From Vibrio marinisediminis (GTDB taxonomy: Bacteria > Pseudomonadota > Gammaproteobacteria > Enterobacterales > Vibrionaceae): DNA of 64,000 nt. The position numbers and the translations under genes are program-made. The notes beneath the pieces were generated by a model, which saw only the letters and a program-made list of their open reading frames with translations, did not search any database and was not told the DNA's origin. Location: contig NZ_JACFYF010000003.1 in the NCBI RefSeq assembly GCF_014050145.1, forward strand, positions 293,184-357,183, in the 5' to 3' direction. Shown here in pieces: positions 8,169-16,846 of the stretch; positions within the stretch are counted from its first letter, which is position 1, and every line of letters begins with the position of its first letter.

Positions 8169-9635
8169 ATGAAAACAATAATATTTCTGTTATATCCGCT
8201 GCTTTTGCTTAGCTTTTCTGCCCAGGCAGCGACGGCGCAATCTGGCAAGGTAGTGAGCGTTCCGCATCATCAGTCAACACAACTGATGATATCGGGTAAA
8301 GCGAAGAAAGTGACCTTAGGTGATCCTGCTGTGGTTGATATGGTTATTTTGCGCTCTAACGAACTGTTTCTTATAGGTAAGCGACTCGGGACCACCAACA
8401 TAACTGTCTGGGATTCTCGCGGTCGGATTATTGAGTCATTCAATGTGGAAGTAACCCACGATATCAATAGCTTAAAAGCAAAGCTTCACCAATTTATGCC
8501 CAATGAGCGGATAGAAGTACACAGCTCACAAGACAAAATTGTGCTTAAAGGCTTGGTCAGTAGCCAACAGAATATGGAGACCGCGATTAAGCTAGCCGAA
8601 ACGTTTTCACTGGGTGAGTCGGCAGATGAAAATGATGATGGAAAAGATGAGCAAATTGAAAAAAGTTCTGTGATCAATTTACTGAATATCGGTGGAGCAC
8701 AACAAGTCACACTTGAGGTGACGGTCGCTGAGGTTCAACGCTCTTTAGTTCGTCGTTTTGATTCCAATTTCCATTTCTTCCAGCAAAGTGGCGATTTTAC
8801 CTGGGGGGCGACAACGACAGGCGCAGGTATTACCGATATCGGCCCTATACTCAATGTACCATCAGTGGATAATTTTGGTTTCTTAGGTTCGTTTGTTGAT
8901 AGCAATACACTGTTCACGTTTGCCCTCGATATCGCCAAGCAAAATGGTGTGGCCAAAATACTAGCAGAGCCAAGTTTAACCGCACTAAGTGGTACAAAAG
9001 CAGAATTTTTGGCTGGGGGCGAGTTCCCGATTCCAGTACCAAACGAAGATGGAATTACTATCGATTACAAAGAGTTTGGTGTATCGCTTGATTTTATTCC
9101 TTACGTGTTAAGTGACCAGAAAATTAATCTGCAAATGATGGTTGATGTGAGTGAAGTGGCGAACTCAGGGGTACTGACTTATAACCCGAGTGACGTTAAT
9201 GCGACGTTTTTTGTTCCACCAATCACTAAGCGTAGTGCGGGTAGTACTCTTGAACTTGCGGATGGACAAACCATCGGTATTGCCGGTTTGTTAAGTGAAA
9301 ATGCCCGCAACGTATCGGACGGTATTCCAGGCTTATCCGATGTCCCAGTACTTGGGCAATTGTTTAAATCAGAAGAGTATACCTCTGGTGAAACTGAGCT
9401 GGTGATTCTAGTCACACCTAGACTCGCGAAGCCGATAGATCGCCGCAATATCACTTTGCCAACTGACGGCTTTGTTAGTCCTAATGATGTGGAATTCTAC
9501 CTGCTTGGTCAGGGGGCTCGCTTGGATTTTGATAAGTATAAATTACCTGCAAATACGCAAAATAATAACAATGACACCATGGAATTTGGTTCGGCTGAAG
9601 GTGGCTCAGAGGGTAAATTTGGGCACAGTCTATAG
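8169..9635 (+). CDS. rcpA: Outer-membrane secretin RcpA/CpaC
   Basis: A 488-residue member of the type II/III secretin family that forms the outer-membrane channel for the Flp pilus. A signal peptide (LLLSFSAQAA) is followed by an N-terminal BON/POTRA-like region with GKAKKVTLGDPAVVDM, then the secretin domain from about residue 165 (INLLNIGGAQQVTLEVTVAEVQR) through LAEPSLTALSGTKAEFLAGGEFPIPV to ETELVILVTPRL. An acidic insert EDENDDGKDEQ lies near 153-161. The C-terminus is Asn-rich and low in complexity. It precedes a small lipoprotein gene that could encode a pilotin-like partner. Confidence 0.93.
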   Translation: MKTIIFLLYPLLLLSFSAQAATAQSGKVVSVPHHQSTQLMISGKAKKVTLGDPAVVDMVILRSNELFLIGKRLGTTNITVWDSRGRIIESFNVEVTHDINSLKAKLHQFMPNERIEVHSSQDKIVLKGLVSSQQNMETAIKLAETFSLGESADENDDGKDEQIEKSSVINLLNIGGAQQVTLEVTVAEVQRSLVRRFDSNFHFFQQSGDFTWGATTTGAGITDIGPILNVPSVDNFGFLGSFVDSNTLFTFALDIAKQNGVAKILAEPSLTALSGTKAEFLAGGEFPIPVPNEDGITIDYKEFGVSLDFIPYVLSDQKINLQMMVDVSEVANSGVLTYNPSDVNATFFVPPITKRSAGSTLELADGQTIGIAGLLSENARNVSDGIPGLSDVPVLGQLFKSEEYTSGETELVILVTPRLAKPIDRRNITLPTDGFVSPNDVEFYLLGQGARLDFDKYKLPANTQNNNNDTMEFGSAEGGSEGKFGHSL

Positions 9636-9644
9636 GAGACGAAA

Positions 9645-9872
9645 ATGAAAAGCACAATCACAATAAGCATGATTTTCATCTCGTTAAGCCTTGTCGGCTG
9701 CGCGAATGACCCAGAGCTTGGCATCACCGTAAGCCAGTTGAGAGCAGAGCAAACCTACAACCCTAATGCATCGCAAGAGAACTTGGGATATGTGCCAGAA
9801 GGACATGGACCGCGCTCACAAACTAGCCTTAAAGGATACCCTAGCGCTGGTGTAGCAAAAAAACGCAAGTGA
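9645..9872 (+). CDS. Small tad-locus lipoprotein
   Basis: A 75-residue protein with a lipobox LSLVGC and lipidation at Cys19, then a short polar tail rich in Gly, Pro and Ser that ends in a basic cluster (KKRK). A GGAGAC ribosome site and spacing of 9 bases from rcpA support it as a real gene. It sits where other tad loci carry rcpB, but it is much shorter and I see no similarity. A role in secretin insertion (pilotin-like) is inference from location. Confidence 0.75.
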   Translation: MKSTITISMIFISLSLVGCANDPELGITVSQLRAEQTYNPNASQENLGYVPEGHGPRSQTSLKGYPSAGVAKKRK

Positions 9873-9893
9873 TAGATTCACTTGGGAGGGACT

Positions 9894-11222
9894 ATGTTAG
9901 TTCTCAATCAAAAAACACCAAGAAGGAAACAGCAAGGTATTACCTTGGTGCTAGTCAGTTTAGTCATGTTGTTTCTATTAGGGATGGCGGGGTTCAGTAT
10001 CGATCTTAACCACCAAGTTTTAAATAAAACACGATTGCAAAATGCGGTTGATTCAGCCGCGTTGTCTGCGGCGGTGGTGGCGGATGAAACCGGTGATGTG
10101 TCGTTAGCCGAGGCGGCCGCAAGGGCTACGTTAACAAGCTTTATTGGGGAATCCGGCAATGGTGAGCTAGCGATAAGTGATGAGTCAACCACGGTTACCT
10201 TCTCATCTGATTTGGAATCCTTTTCCCTTGCTGGCGCATTCTCACCTCCGGCAGGTGATGATGATATTTATGTCAGAGTTTTAGTGCAAGATATCGAACT
10301 ACAACAGTTTTTAAGCCATATATTCGGATTTGGAAAAGATGTCTCGGCGAGTGCGGTAGCGGGAAGAAGTGCGGCGATCAGTGAGGTTTGTAATATCACA
10401 CCAATTGCCATGTGTGGCAACCCATTAGGAGATGCGGATGATGCTTGGGGTTACCAGCAAGAAGGGATAGATATTCTCAACACTGCGGATAATTCAGCCG
10501 ATCAAATACATGAGCTGAAAATTGGTTCGCAAGGTAGCACAGAGATGGGACCAGGGAATTTCCATCTGCTCGACTTCGGTCAAGTTGCTGATTCAGGTGG
10601 AAATGGCAATGGCAATGGCAACGGAAATGGTGGCGGAGGCGGTGGTGCTGCTCTCGTCCGTCAGGCTTTAGCCGGAGCCTACAATGGTTGTGCGGCTGTT
10701 GGTGAAACAGTATTAACCAAGCCGGGTAACAGTATTGGTCCAGTAGCCCAAGGTTTGAACACTCGTCTTAATAAATTCCAAGGTCCAATGAAGGATGACG
10801 GCACTGTTCCGCCAGATAAATACGTTAAAGAGCCAAGCACACGAGCGGAAGAGGGAGAGAGCTATGCGGGTAACTTTTACTACAGCAATTACGTGGAACA
10901 ACTAGCAAGTTGCCAAGACCCAGACGGGGGCGGTATTTGTGACCAAGGCAGTTACTTACCTGAGAGCGGCTCCAGTGGTCGAAGAATATTGCGTATCCCC
11001 ATTGTTGATTGCACGGATGCCGGCGGGAAAACGACTTATGACGTACTTGGCTTTGGTTGTTTCTTCTTACTGCAGAGTGTCGGACAGTCTGGGAATAGTT
11101 CAGTGTTTGGTCAATTTCTTTTTGATTGCTTAATCAATAATGGGTCAACAGGTCTCGAGCCAGAAGATGCCGGTTTGTATCGCATTCAATTGTATAAAGA
11201 CCCGTTTAGTGGGGCATCGTGA
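9894..11222 (+). CDS. tadG: TadG-like Flp pilus protein with Gly-Asn repeat
   Basis: This 442-residue protein starts with a TadE/G-type N-terminus: basic RRKQQG, hydrophobic segment ITLVLVSLVMLFLLGMAGFS, then NKTRLQNAVDSAALSAA, the signature of the putative Flp-assembly 'Tad' domain. The rest is a periplasmic domain with several Cys (for example CNITPIAMC). Residues around 235-251 are a run of Gly-Asn dipeptides followed by Gly. ATG at 9894, four bases after GGAGG, is preferred over TTG at 9882. Known TadG proteins often have a von Willebrand-type domain; I do not see a clear MIDAS motif. The gene ends 1 base before tadE. Confidence 0.8.
   Translation: MLVLNQKTPRRKQQGITLVLVSLVMLFLLGMAGFSIDLNHQVLNKTRLQNAVDSAALSAAVVADETGDVSLAEAAARATLTSFIGESGNGELAISDESTTVTFSSDLESFSLAGAFSPPAGDDDIYVRVLVQDIELQQFLSHIFGFGKDVSASAVAGRSAAISEVCNITPIAMCGNPLGDADDAWGYQQEGIDILNTADNSADQIHELKIGSQGSTEMGPGNFHLLDFGQVADSGGNGNGNGNGNGGGGGGAALVRQALAGAYNGCAAVGETVLTKPGNSIGPVAQGLNTRLNKFQGPMKDDGTVPPDKYVKEPSTRAEEGESYAGNFYYSNYVEQLASCQDPDGGGICDQGSYLPESGSSGRRILRIPIVDCTDAGGKTTYDVLGFGCFFLLQSVGQSGNSSVFGQFLFDCLINNGSTGLEPEDAGLYRIQLYKDPFSGAS
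10596..10646 (+). repeat. Imperfect hexanucleotide repeat encoding (Gly-Asn)n and polyglycine
   Basis: Units of the form GGNAAY recur five times (10599-10628) and are followed by six glycine codons. The units differ at the third codon base, so strand slippage would be less likely than in a pure repeat, but any unit change keeps the frame. Confidence 0.8.
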
Positions 11223-11223
11223 T

Positions 11224-11703
11224 ATGAACATTAATACAAAGATCACCGCCGTGTCGCTAGCGAATACCCGCCGTAAACAGCAGGGGCTCGCTGCGCTGGA
11301 ATTTATTATCACGCTACCTGTTCTATTGATGCTTGCTGTACTGGTCATTGATGTTGGTCAAGCCTTGATTCAATACACTCAAGTGAATAAGGCATTGCAA
11401 AATGGCGCTCGCTACGCCGTGGTAGACACTTACGGCACGTTAGATTTTGGGTCGATAGCGGATGAGGAAAAAATCAAAAATATCGTGGTGTATGGCAAAC
11501 CGACAATTTCTGATACGGCTGAACCAATTTTAGATTTCCTCAACTTGGAGAATGTATCGCTTGTTTCTCCAACGCCAGCAACCAAAGAGGTGACACTCAA
11601 TGCCTCATTCACCTATACCCCATTCTTTTCGGAGTTGCCATTCACCGATACCTCGTTGGCATTTTCTTTTGATGCTGCGGCAAAAATGAGGACGTCCCCA
11701 TGA
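11224..11703 (+). CDS. tadE: TadE-like pseudopilin
   Basis: This 159-residue protein has the TadE pattern: a polar leader ending RRKQQG, then LAALEFIITLPVLLMLAVLVIDVGQALI with Glu at +5 after the glycine and the typical small helix. It is expected to be cleaved by TadV and to act as a minor pseudopilin. The start at 11224 follows the tadG stop by one base; a longer reading from 11140 would overlap tadG by 83 bases and is unlikely. The 3' end overlaps tadF by four bases (ATGA). Confidence 0.87.
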   Translation: MNINTKITAVSLANTRRKQQGLAALEFIITLPVLLMLAVLVIDVGQALIQYTQVNKALQNGARYAVVDTYGTLDFGSIADEEKIKNIVVYGKPTISDTAEPILDFLNLENVSLVSPTPATKEVTLNASFTYTPFFSELPFTDTSLAFSFDAAAKMRTSP

Positions 11704-12230
11704 AACATTCCATGATGACTAAGCGACAAAAAGGGGTGACTCAGGTGGAGTTTATTATCATTGCCACCACGGTCTTATTGTTGTTGTTCGCGATACTTGA
11801 ATTTGCTGCCTACTTTTATTCCACTCAAATGGTCAATGAAGTGACGCGTCGTGCTGCACGTCTAGCCGCGGTATGCCATATCAGTGATCGAGATGACATT
11901 CCTCAACTTGGGTCTCTAACCGCTTTATACCCAGCCGGTTTTACCGCTGACAATATAGAGATCTCATATTTGGATGCTGATGGGGAAGCTGTCGATGTAT
12001 CTGGTTTTCTGACCACCCCACCAGCAGATAGTGCCACTTTACAAGCTCAATTTGACCAAGTTCGTTATGTACAAGCTCGTGCGATTAACTACAACTACAA
12101 CTTTGTTGTGCTCTCAACGTTATTAAGCATTACGGGTAATACCCCATCGTTTGAAACTATTTTGCCTGCAGAGAGCCTTGGTATTTTAAGACAGGCGACA
12201 TCCACTGGTGATGTTAGGACCGATTGCTAA
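11700..12230 (+). CDS. tadF: TadF-like pseudopilin
   Basis: This 176-residue protein begins with KRQKGVTQVEFIIIATTVLLLLFAILEFAAYFY: a prepilin-like leader, glycine, Glu at +5 and a hydrophobic helix. This matches the TadE/TadF pseudopilin group processed by TadV. The rest is a small periplasmic domain with two cysteines (Cys59 region and the terminal Cys). An ATGA overlap with tadE suggests translational coupling. Which of the two is called TadE or TadF is a matter of order and is less certain than the family. Confidence 0.85.
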   Translation: MKHSMMTKRQKGVTQVEFIIIATTVLLLLFAILEFAAYFYSTQMVNEVTRRAARLAAVCHISDRDDIPQLGSLTALYPAGFTADNIEISYLDADGEAVDVSGFLTTPPADSATLQAQFDQVRYVQARAINYNYNFVVLSTLLSITGNTPSFETILPAESLGILRQATSTGDVRTDC

Positions 12231-12242
12231 AGGAGTAGCGTG

Positions 12243-13454
12243 ATGCTAAAGCCCGTGAATATAGAAGAGAAGAAAAGCTATCAAACGCTCAAAACCAATT
12301 TAACATTGTGGGTCGTTTATGCGAGTTCGCCATTCAAACAACACATCGATAAGGTGTTGTCTGATTGCATTAATATCAATATTGAATGGATTGAGCTCGC
12401 CCATTTTGCGTCCGATATGTTGGAAAATAAACCGGCTCCCGACCTGGTTTATATTGAGGTTGGCGATGGATGGGCACAAAAAGTAGCTCATGTTTTTTCT
12501 TCAAATAAACACCTTGCGAATGAAAACAGTACCTTGATCGTTTTTGGTGAAGAGAATGATACGGCTTCATTGAAAATGGCATTGCGGTTAGGCGCGTCTG
12601 ATTACTTTTCACAAACGGCAGAATTTGGTGAGCTTTACCCTATGCTCAAGGTGACAGCTGAAGATAAGGTAGCGGCGAGAAAAATGGGCAGTCTAACCTT
12701 GTTCATTAATACCAAAGGGGGGGCTGGAGCCACGACTTTAGCGGCGAATACGGCCGTTGAGTTAGCGTCATACTCGCAAGGGAACGTGTTGCTGGTTGAT
12801 CTTGATCGACAGTTTAGTGACGTTGCGGATTACCTTAATAGCCGCCCGAAATACAGCATTAATGATGTGATCAACGCGCTGGGCGACTTGGATGAATTGT
12901 CATTAGAAGGGTTGGTTTACAAACATTCGTCGGGCTTGAGTTGCCTAAGCTTTAGCCCTGACTCTAGGCAAGAAAACTATAAGCTTGCTAGCCAAGTAAG
13001 CAAATTGCTTCCGGTTCTTCGCCAATATTACAGCCATATTGTTATCGATATGTCGCGTGGTATTGAGCATACATTTCAACAGATTGTCTCACCAGCCACC
13101 CATGTGTATTTGGTTCTCCAGCAAAATATTACGTCAGTAAAGCATGCAACTGAGTTAGTAAGAAGTTTAGAGTTCGACTATGGTTTGAAAAGTGAGCAAC
13201 TTGATTTAATCGTTAACCGCTATGAGAAAAAAGCCCCGATTTCACTAAAAGATATCGAAGAAACGCTAGAGGGGAAATCGGTACTGCTGGTTCCAAACAA
13301 CTTTCAGCTGGCCATGGAATGCGCCAACTTAGGTAGCCCAATAGTACAAGCAAAGAAAAGTAGTGCGATAAAAACATCATTAGAGGATCTGTCGCACAAA
13401 ATTGAAATACCTAAGGAAGAGACCAAAGGTTGGTTTGGCAAACTTTTTAGTTAA
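12243..13454 (+). CDS. tadZ: TadZ/CpaE localisation factor (atypical MinD-like ATPase)
   Basis: The protein has 403 residues with two parts: an N-terminal receiver-like domain (about 20-140, LRLGASDYFSQTAEFGELYPML) and a ParA/MinD-like domain. The deviant Walker A reads KGGAGATT (158-165): the lysine before the final TT is replaced by alanine, while the first Lys158 is kept. VLLVDLDRQFSDVADYL supplies the switch/Walker A' aspartates. TadZ marks the pole or site where the Tad machine assembles. I chose ATG at 12243, seven bases after AGGAG, over the GTG at 12240. It precedes tadA by 12 bases. Confidence 0.9.
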   Translation: MLKPVNIEEKKSYQTLKTNLTLWVVYASSPFKQHIDKVLSDCININIEWIELAHFASDMLENKPAPDLVYIEVGDGWAQKVAHVFSSNKHLANENSTLIVFGEENDTASLKMALRLGASDYFSQTAEFGELYPMLKVTAEDKVAARKMGSLTLFINTKGGAGATTLAANTAVELASYSQGNVLLVDLDRQFSDVADYLNSRPKYSINDVINALGDLDELSLEGLVYKHSSGLSCLSFSPDSRQENYKLASQVSKLLPVLRQYYSHIVIDMSRGIEHTFQQIVSPATHVYLVLQQNITSVKHATELVRSLEFDYGLKSEQLDLIVNRYEKKAPISLKDIEETLEGKSVLLVPNNFQLAMECANLGSPIVQAKKSSAIKTSLEDLSHKIEIPKEETKGWFGKLFS

Positions 13455-13466
13455 TGAGGGATAGCT

Positions 13467-14888
13467 ATGTTTTTTAAACGCAAAAACGTCAGTCAGAACC
13501 TACAGGATGTTCAGCCAAGCCAAGAGCCAGAGGTGCTTAGCCAAGTAGAGATCAAAAAGACCGAAAATTTGTCGCCAATGGATGCCAAATTAAAAATCAT
13601 TGCAGAGCAAGCAAAGCAACTTGAACAAGAACAAGAAATAAAACATTACTTTCACAAGAAGCTACTGGATACGCTTGATCTGGGTGTGCTTTCTCAGTTG
13701 CAAGAAGAGCGAGGTCGTGAAGAGCTACGTGAGGCAATAATTCGCTTAATCAGCGACGATAAAACACACCCACTAAGCTCCGAAGCTCGAGTGAGAATTA
13801 TCAAGCAAATTGAAGATGAAGTGTTTGGTTTAGGGCCACTCGAGCCGCTACTAGACGATGGTACGATTTCGGATATTTTGGTTAATGGTCCCAAAAATAT
13901 TTATGTCGAACGCTTTGGTAAATTAGAACGCACACCGCATACCTTTTTAGACAATCGCCACTTGCGGAATATTATTGACCGTATTGTTAGCCAAGTTGGG
14001 CGACGTATTGATGAATCTTCACCCATGGTCGATGCGCGCTTGAAAGATGGCTCGCGATTCAATGCCATTATTCCACCCTTAGCGATTGATGGTCCTTCGG
14101 TGTCGATTCGACGTTTTGCGGTAGAGCGTTTAAGTATGGATAACTTACTTGAGTTAGGCTCTCTCACGGAACCAATGGCACGCTTCTTAAATGCGGCGGT
14201 TGTGGGTGAAATGAATATTCTTATTTCCGGCGGTACGGGTTCAGGTAAAACCACCACGCTCAATATTCTCTCTAGCTTTATACCTAGTGACCAACGCATT
14301 GTCACCATCGAAGACTCGGCAGAATTGCAGTTGCAACAACCGCATATTATTCGTTTGGAAACTCGCCCTGCCAACATTGAAGGCAAAGGTGAGATTACTC
14401 AGCGTGAACTGGTGAAAAACTCGCTGCGTATGCGCCCTGATCGCATTGTAGTGGGTGAGGTTCGTGGTAGTGAAGCGGTGGATATGTTATCTGCGATGAA
14501 TACCGGTCACGATGGCTCTCTTGCCACTATTCACGCTAATACCCCCAGAGATGCATTAAGCCGAATTGAAAATATGTTCTCAATGGCGGGGTGGAACATT
14601 TCGACTAAGAACTTACGTGCGCAAATTGCCTCAGCGATTCATCTGGTGGTGCAAATGGATCGACAAGAAGATGGTAAGCGCCGCATGGTGAGCGTGCAAG
14701 AGATTAACGGTATGGAAGGTGAAATCATCACCATGTCAGAAATCTTTTCTTTCAAACGTCAAGGGGTTGATGAGCATGGCAATGTGATTGGTCGATACGT
14801 CGCGACCGGGATTGTCCCAAGCTGCCATGACCAATTGATAAAACGTGGCTTAGATGTGCCGTTTGAATTGTTCAATGAGAAACCTTAA
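13467..14888 (+). CDS. tadA: TadA/CpaF pilus motor ATPase
   Basis: A 473-residue secretion ATPase of the VirB11/PulE superfamily that powers Flp pilus extension and probably retraction at the inner membrane. The N-terminal 100 residues are helical; the N-terminal domain follows with DGTISDILVNGPKNIYVER. Walker A is GGTGSGKTT near 255-263, the Asp box is IEDSAELQL, the Walker B region is DRIVVGEVRG near 322-331, and the His box is GHDGSLATIHAN. Length and motif order match the family. It is followed by the platform genes tadB and tadC, as in other tad loci. Confidence 0.96.
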   Translation: MFFKRKNVSQNLQDVQPSQEPEVLSQVEIKKTENLSPMDAKLKIIAEQAKQLEQEQEIKHYFHKKLLDTLDLGVLSQLQEERGREELREAIIRLISDDKTHPLSSEARVRIIKQIEDEVFGLGPLEPLLDDGTISDILVNGPKNIYVERFGKLERTPHTFLDNRHLRNIIDRIVSQVGRRIDESSPMVDARLKDGSRFNAIIPPLAIDGPSVSIRRFAVERLSMDNLLELGSLTEPMARFLNAAVVGEMNILISGGTGSGKTTTLNILSSFIPSDQRIVTIEDSAELQLQQPHIIRLETRPANIEGKGEITQRELVKNSLRMRPDRIVVGEVRGSEAVDMLSAMNTGHDGSLATIHANTPRDALSRIENMFSMAGWNISTKNLRAQIASAIHLVVQMDRQEDGKRRMVSVQEINGMEGEIITMSEIFSFKRQGVDEHGNVIGRYVATGIVPSCHDQLIKRGLDVPFELFNEKP

Positions 14889-14899
14889 AGGAGTCCATT

Positions 14900-15868
14900 A
14901 TGCAAAGTCAGATGCCGCTGTTTTTTATATTGCTTTTTGTCTCGGTTTTTTTAATAAGCCAAGCGTTAATTCTGCCATCAGTTGGTAAAAAAATTCGTCA
15001 TAAGCAGTTGATGAAAAGACTGCGCGAGAGCCACAAGAATATCGATGATGAGAGTGTCAATTTACTGCGTGAGAATGCATTAAAAGATCTTACTCCTTTA
15101 GAGAAATGGCTGATTCGTTTCCCATTTTTTGAAAGTGTTAAAAAGAAATTGGATTTGGCGGGCATCAACGTTGGTTTTAGTAAGTTTCTGTTTTTATCGC
15201 TATTAGCTGGTCTTGCTTTCTTGTTGATATTGCTGCTGTTAAATCAGATCTGGTATCTCAGTATTGGGGTGATGTTTGTTGTTTGGGTGATTGAGTATTT
15301 TGTTATCCAGAAATTGATAAACGACCGTTTACAGGCGTTTGAAGAGCAACTGCCAGAAGCGCTAGATATCATCAAACGAGTACTGCAAGCCGGGCAACCA
15401 CTGAATCATGCCTTTTATGAAGTGGGGCAAGAAATGCCGGCACCACTTGGACCTGAATTTCTTAATACCTATAACCTACTTAATTATGGTTATGACTTAC
15501 GCTTAGCGATTATGCAGATGTCAGAGCGAACACCAACGGTTTCAATGTTGGCATTCTCAAGTGCGGTGCTGCTACAGAAAGAGACAGGGGGTAATCTAAC
15601 TGAGAACCTCGACAAACTCTCGCGCATATTGCGTGCTCGCTTCAAGTTAACACGAAAAATTCGAACCATTTCCGCTGAATCACGTATGTCGGCTTGGGTA
15701 CTGGTTCTCGCCCCATTTGGTATGTATGCCATTATTTATTTAATTAATCCTGGCTATATTCAAGCACTCCATTCAGATCCTCGAGGGTTGAAAATGATTG
15801 GCGCGGGTATGATCGCTTTGGCTATCGGCACGCTGTGGATTCGTAAGATAGTGAATATCGAGGTGTAA
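14900..15868 (+). CDS. tadB: TadB inner-membrane platform protein
   Basis: A 322-residue protein with an N-terminal membrane segment, a paired segment near 100-135 and C-terminal segments, plus a T2SSF (GspF-like) domain containing FEEQLPEALDIIKRVLQAGQPL and KETGGNLTENLDKLSRILR. It forms the membrane platform with TadC on which the TadA motor works. An AAAGGAG site precedes ATG by 7 bases. It ends 3 bases before tadC. Confidence 0.94.
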   Translation: MQSQMPLFFILLFVSVFLISQALILPSVGKKIRHKQLMKRLRESHKNIDDESVNLLRENALKDLTPLEKWLIRFPFFESVKKKLDLAGINVGFSKFLFLSLLAGLAFLLILLLLNQIWYLSIGVMFVVWVIEYFVIQKLINDRLQAFEEQLPEALDIIKRVLQAGQPLNHAFYEVGQEMPAPLGPEFLNTYNLLNYGYDLRLAIMQMSERTPTVSMLAFSSAVLLQKETGGNLTENLDKLSRILRARFKLTRKIRTISAESRMSAWVLVLAPFGMYAIIYLINPGYIQALHSDPRGLKMIGAGMIALAIGTLWIRKIVNIEV

Positions 15869-15871
15869 TAT

Positions 15872-16816
15872 ATGGAAGAGCTACTCGATTGGGTCAATAA
15901 CATTAGCATCACTCAAGAAATGCTAATTATGCTGTTAGTGTTGGTGACCACCATTTTAGTTGTGTTAACCGTCGGTTCAATCATCATGGGCATTAACTCA
16001 CCATTGCGACGTCGGTTGATGCAGATCACTGGGGATAGTAAGGAAAGTGTGCCGAGTTCCAATAAAATGGTCGATACGCTAGAGTCTTTCGCCGCGCCGA
16101 TCATGTCCCCCAAAAATGAGAAAGAACGCCAAACAGCACGTCATCACTTAATGCATGCTGGTTACCATCAAAACAACGCGCTAACACTGTTCTACTCAAT
16201 CAAATTTGTCACAACAATTTTGGGTTTAATCGTCGCCACATTGGTTTACTTGACTGCGCCTGATTCTGAGTATGTCTATGCTTACCTATGTCTTGCTGTA
16301 GGGGTTGGGTTGTTTCTCCCTGATTACCTGTTGAGTCGGATGGTGAAAAAACGCCAAGCTCAGATTCGTTCAGGTATCCCCGATATGTTGGATTTGCTGG
16401 TGGTGTGTACTGAGTCAGGTCTAGGGTTCAACGCTGCTCTTCGACGCGTGGCAGATGAGTTAGTGATATCTCATCCTGAGCTTGCGGATGAGCTGGACAC
16501 CGTTTGTGTGAAAATTCAGGCAGGTAAGACCATGCCCGAAGCCCTGCGAGAGCTAGTGGTACGTACAGGGATTGATGAGATAAGTGGTTTGGTTAGTATG
16601 CTTAGCCATGCCTCTCGCATAGGGGGGAGCTTAGTGCAGTCGCTACGAGAATACACCGAGGATTATCGAGACAAGCGATACCAAGCCGCAGAAGAGGTGG
16701 CCGCTAAAATGCCTGTAAAAATGATGTTTCCGATGGTGTTGTGTATATGGCCGTGCTTTTTCATTGTAGCAATTGGACCAGCATTAATTTCATTGATGGA
16801 TGCGTTTGCCAAATAG
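15872..16816 (+). CDS. tadC: TadC inner-membrane platform protein
   Basis: A 314-residue T2SSF-domain protein paralogous to TadB. There is an N-terminal membrane segment (EMLIMLLVLVTTILVVLTVG), a central pair, the cytoplasmic core IPDMLDLLVVCTESGLGFNAALRRV, the typical HASRIGGSLVQSLREYTEDYR, and a last hydrophobic stretch CIWPCFFIVAIGPALISL. It works with TadB in the pilus platform. It is separated from tadD by 30 bases. Confidence 0.94.
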   Translation: MEELLDWVNNISITQEMLIMLLVLVTTILVVLTVGSIIMGINSPLRRRLMQITGDSKESVPSSNKMVDTLESFAAPIMSPKNEKERQTARHHLMHAGYHQNNALTLFYSIKFVTTILGLIVATLVYLTAPDSEYVYAYLCLAVGVGLFLPDYLLSRMVKKRQAQIRSGIPDMLDLLVVCTESGLGFNAALRRVADELVISHPELADELDTVCVKIQAGKTMPEALRELVVRTGIDEISGLVSMLSHASRIGGSLVQSLREYTEDYRDKRYQAAEEVAAKMPVKMMFPMVLCIWPCFFIVAIGPALISLMDAFAK

Positions 16817-16846
16817 GGCGAAGCAAGGCAGAAGGTAGGGAAGATT

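Noticed and set aside
13901-14386. 161-residue reading frame antisense to tadA
   Set aside because: Shadow frame across the conserved ATPase core; Ser/Arg-rich composition reflects the opposite strand.
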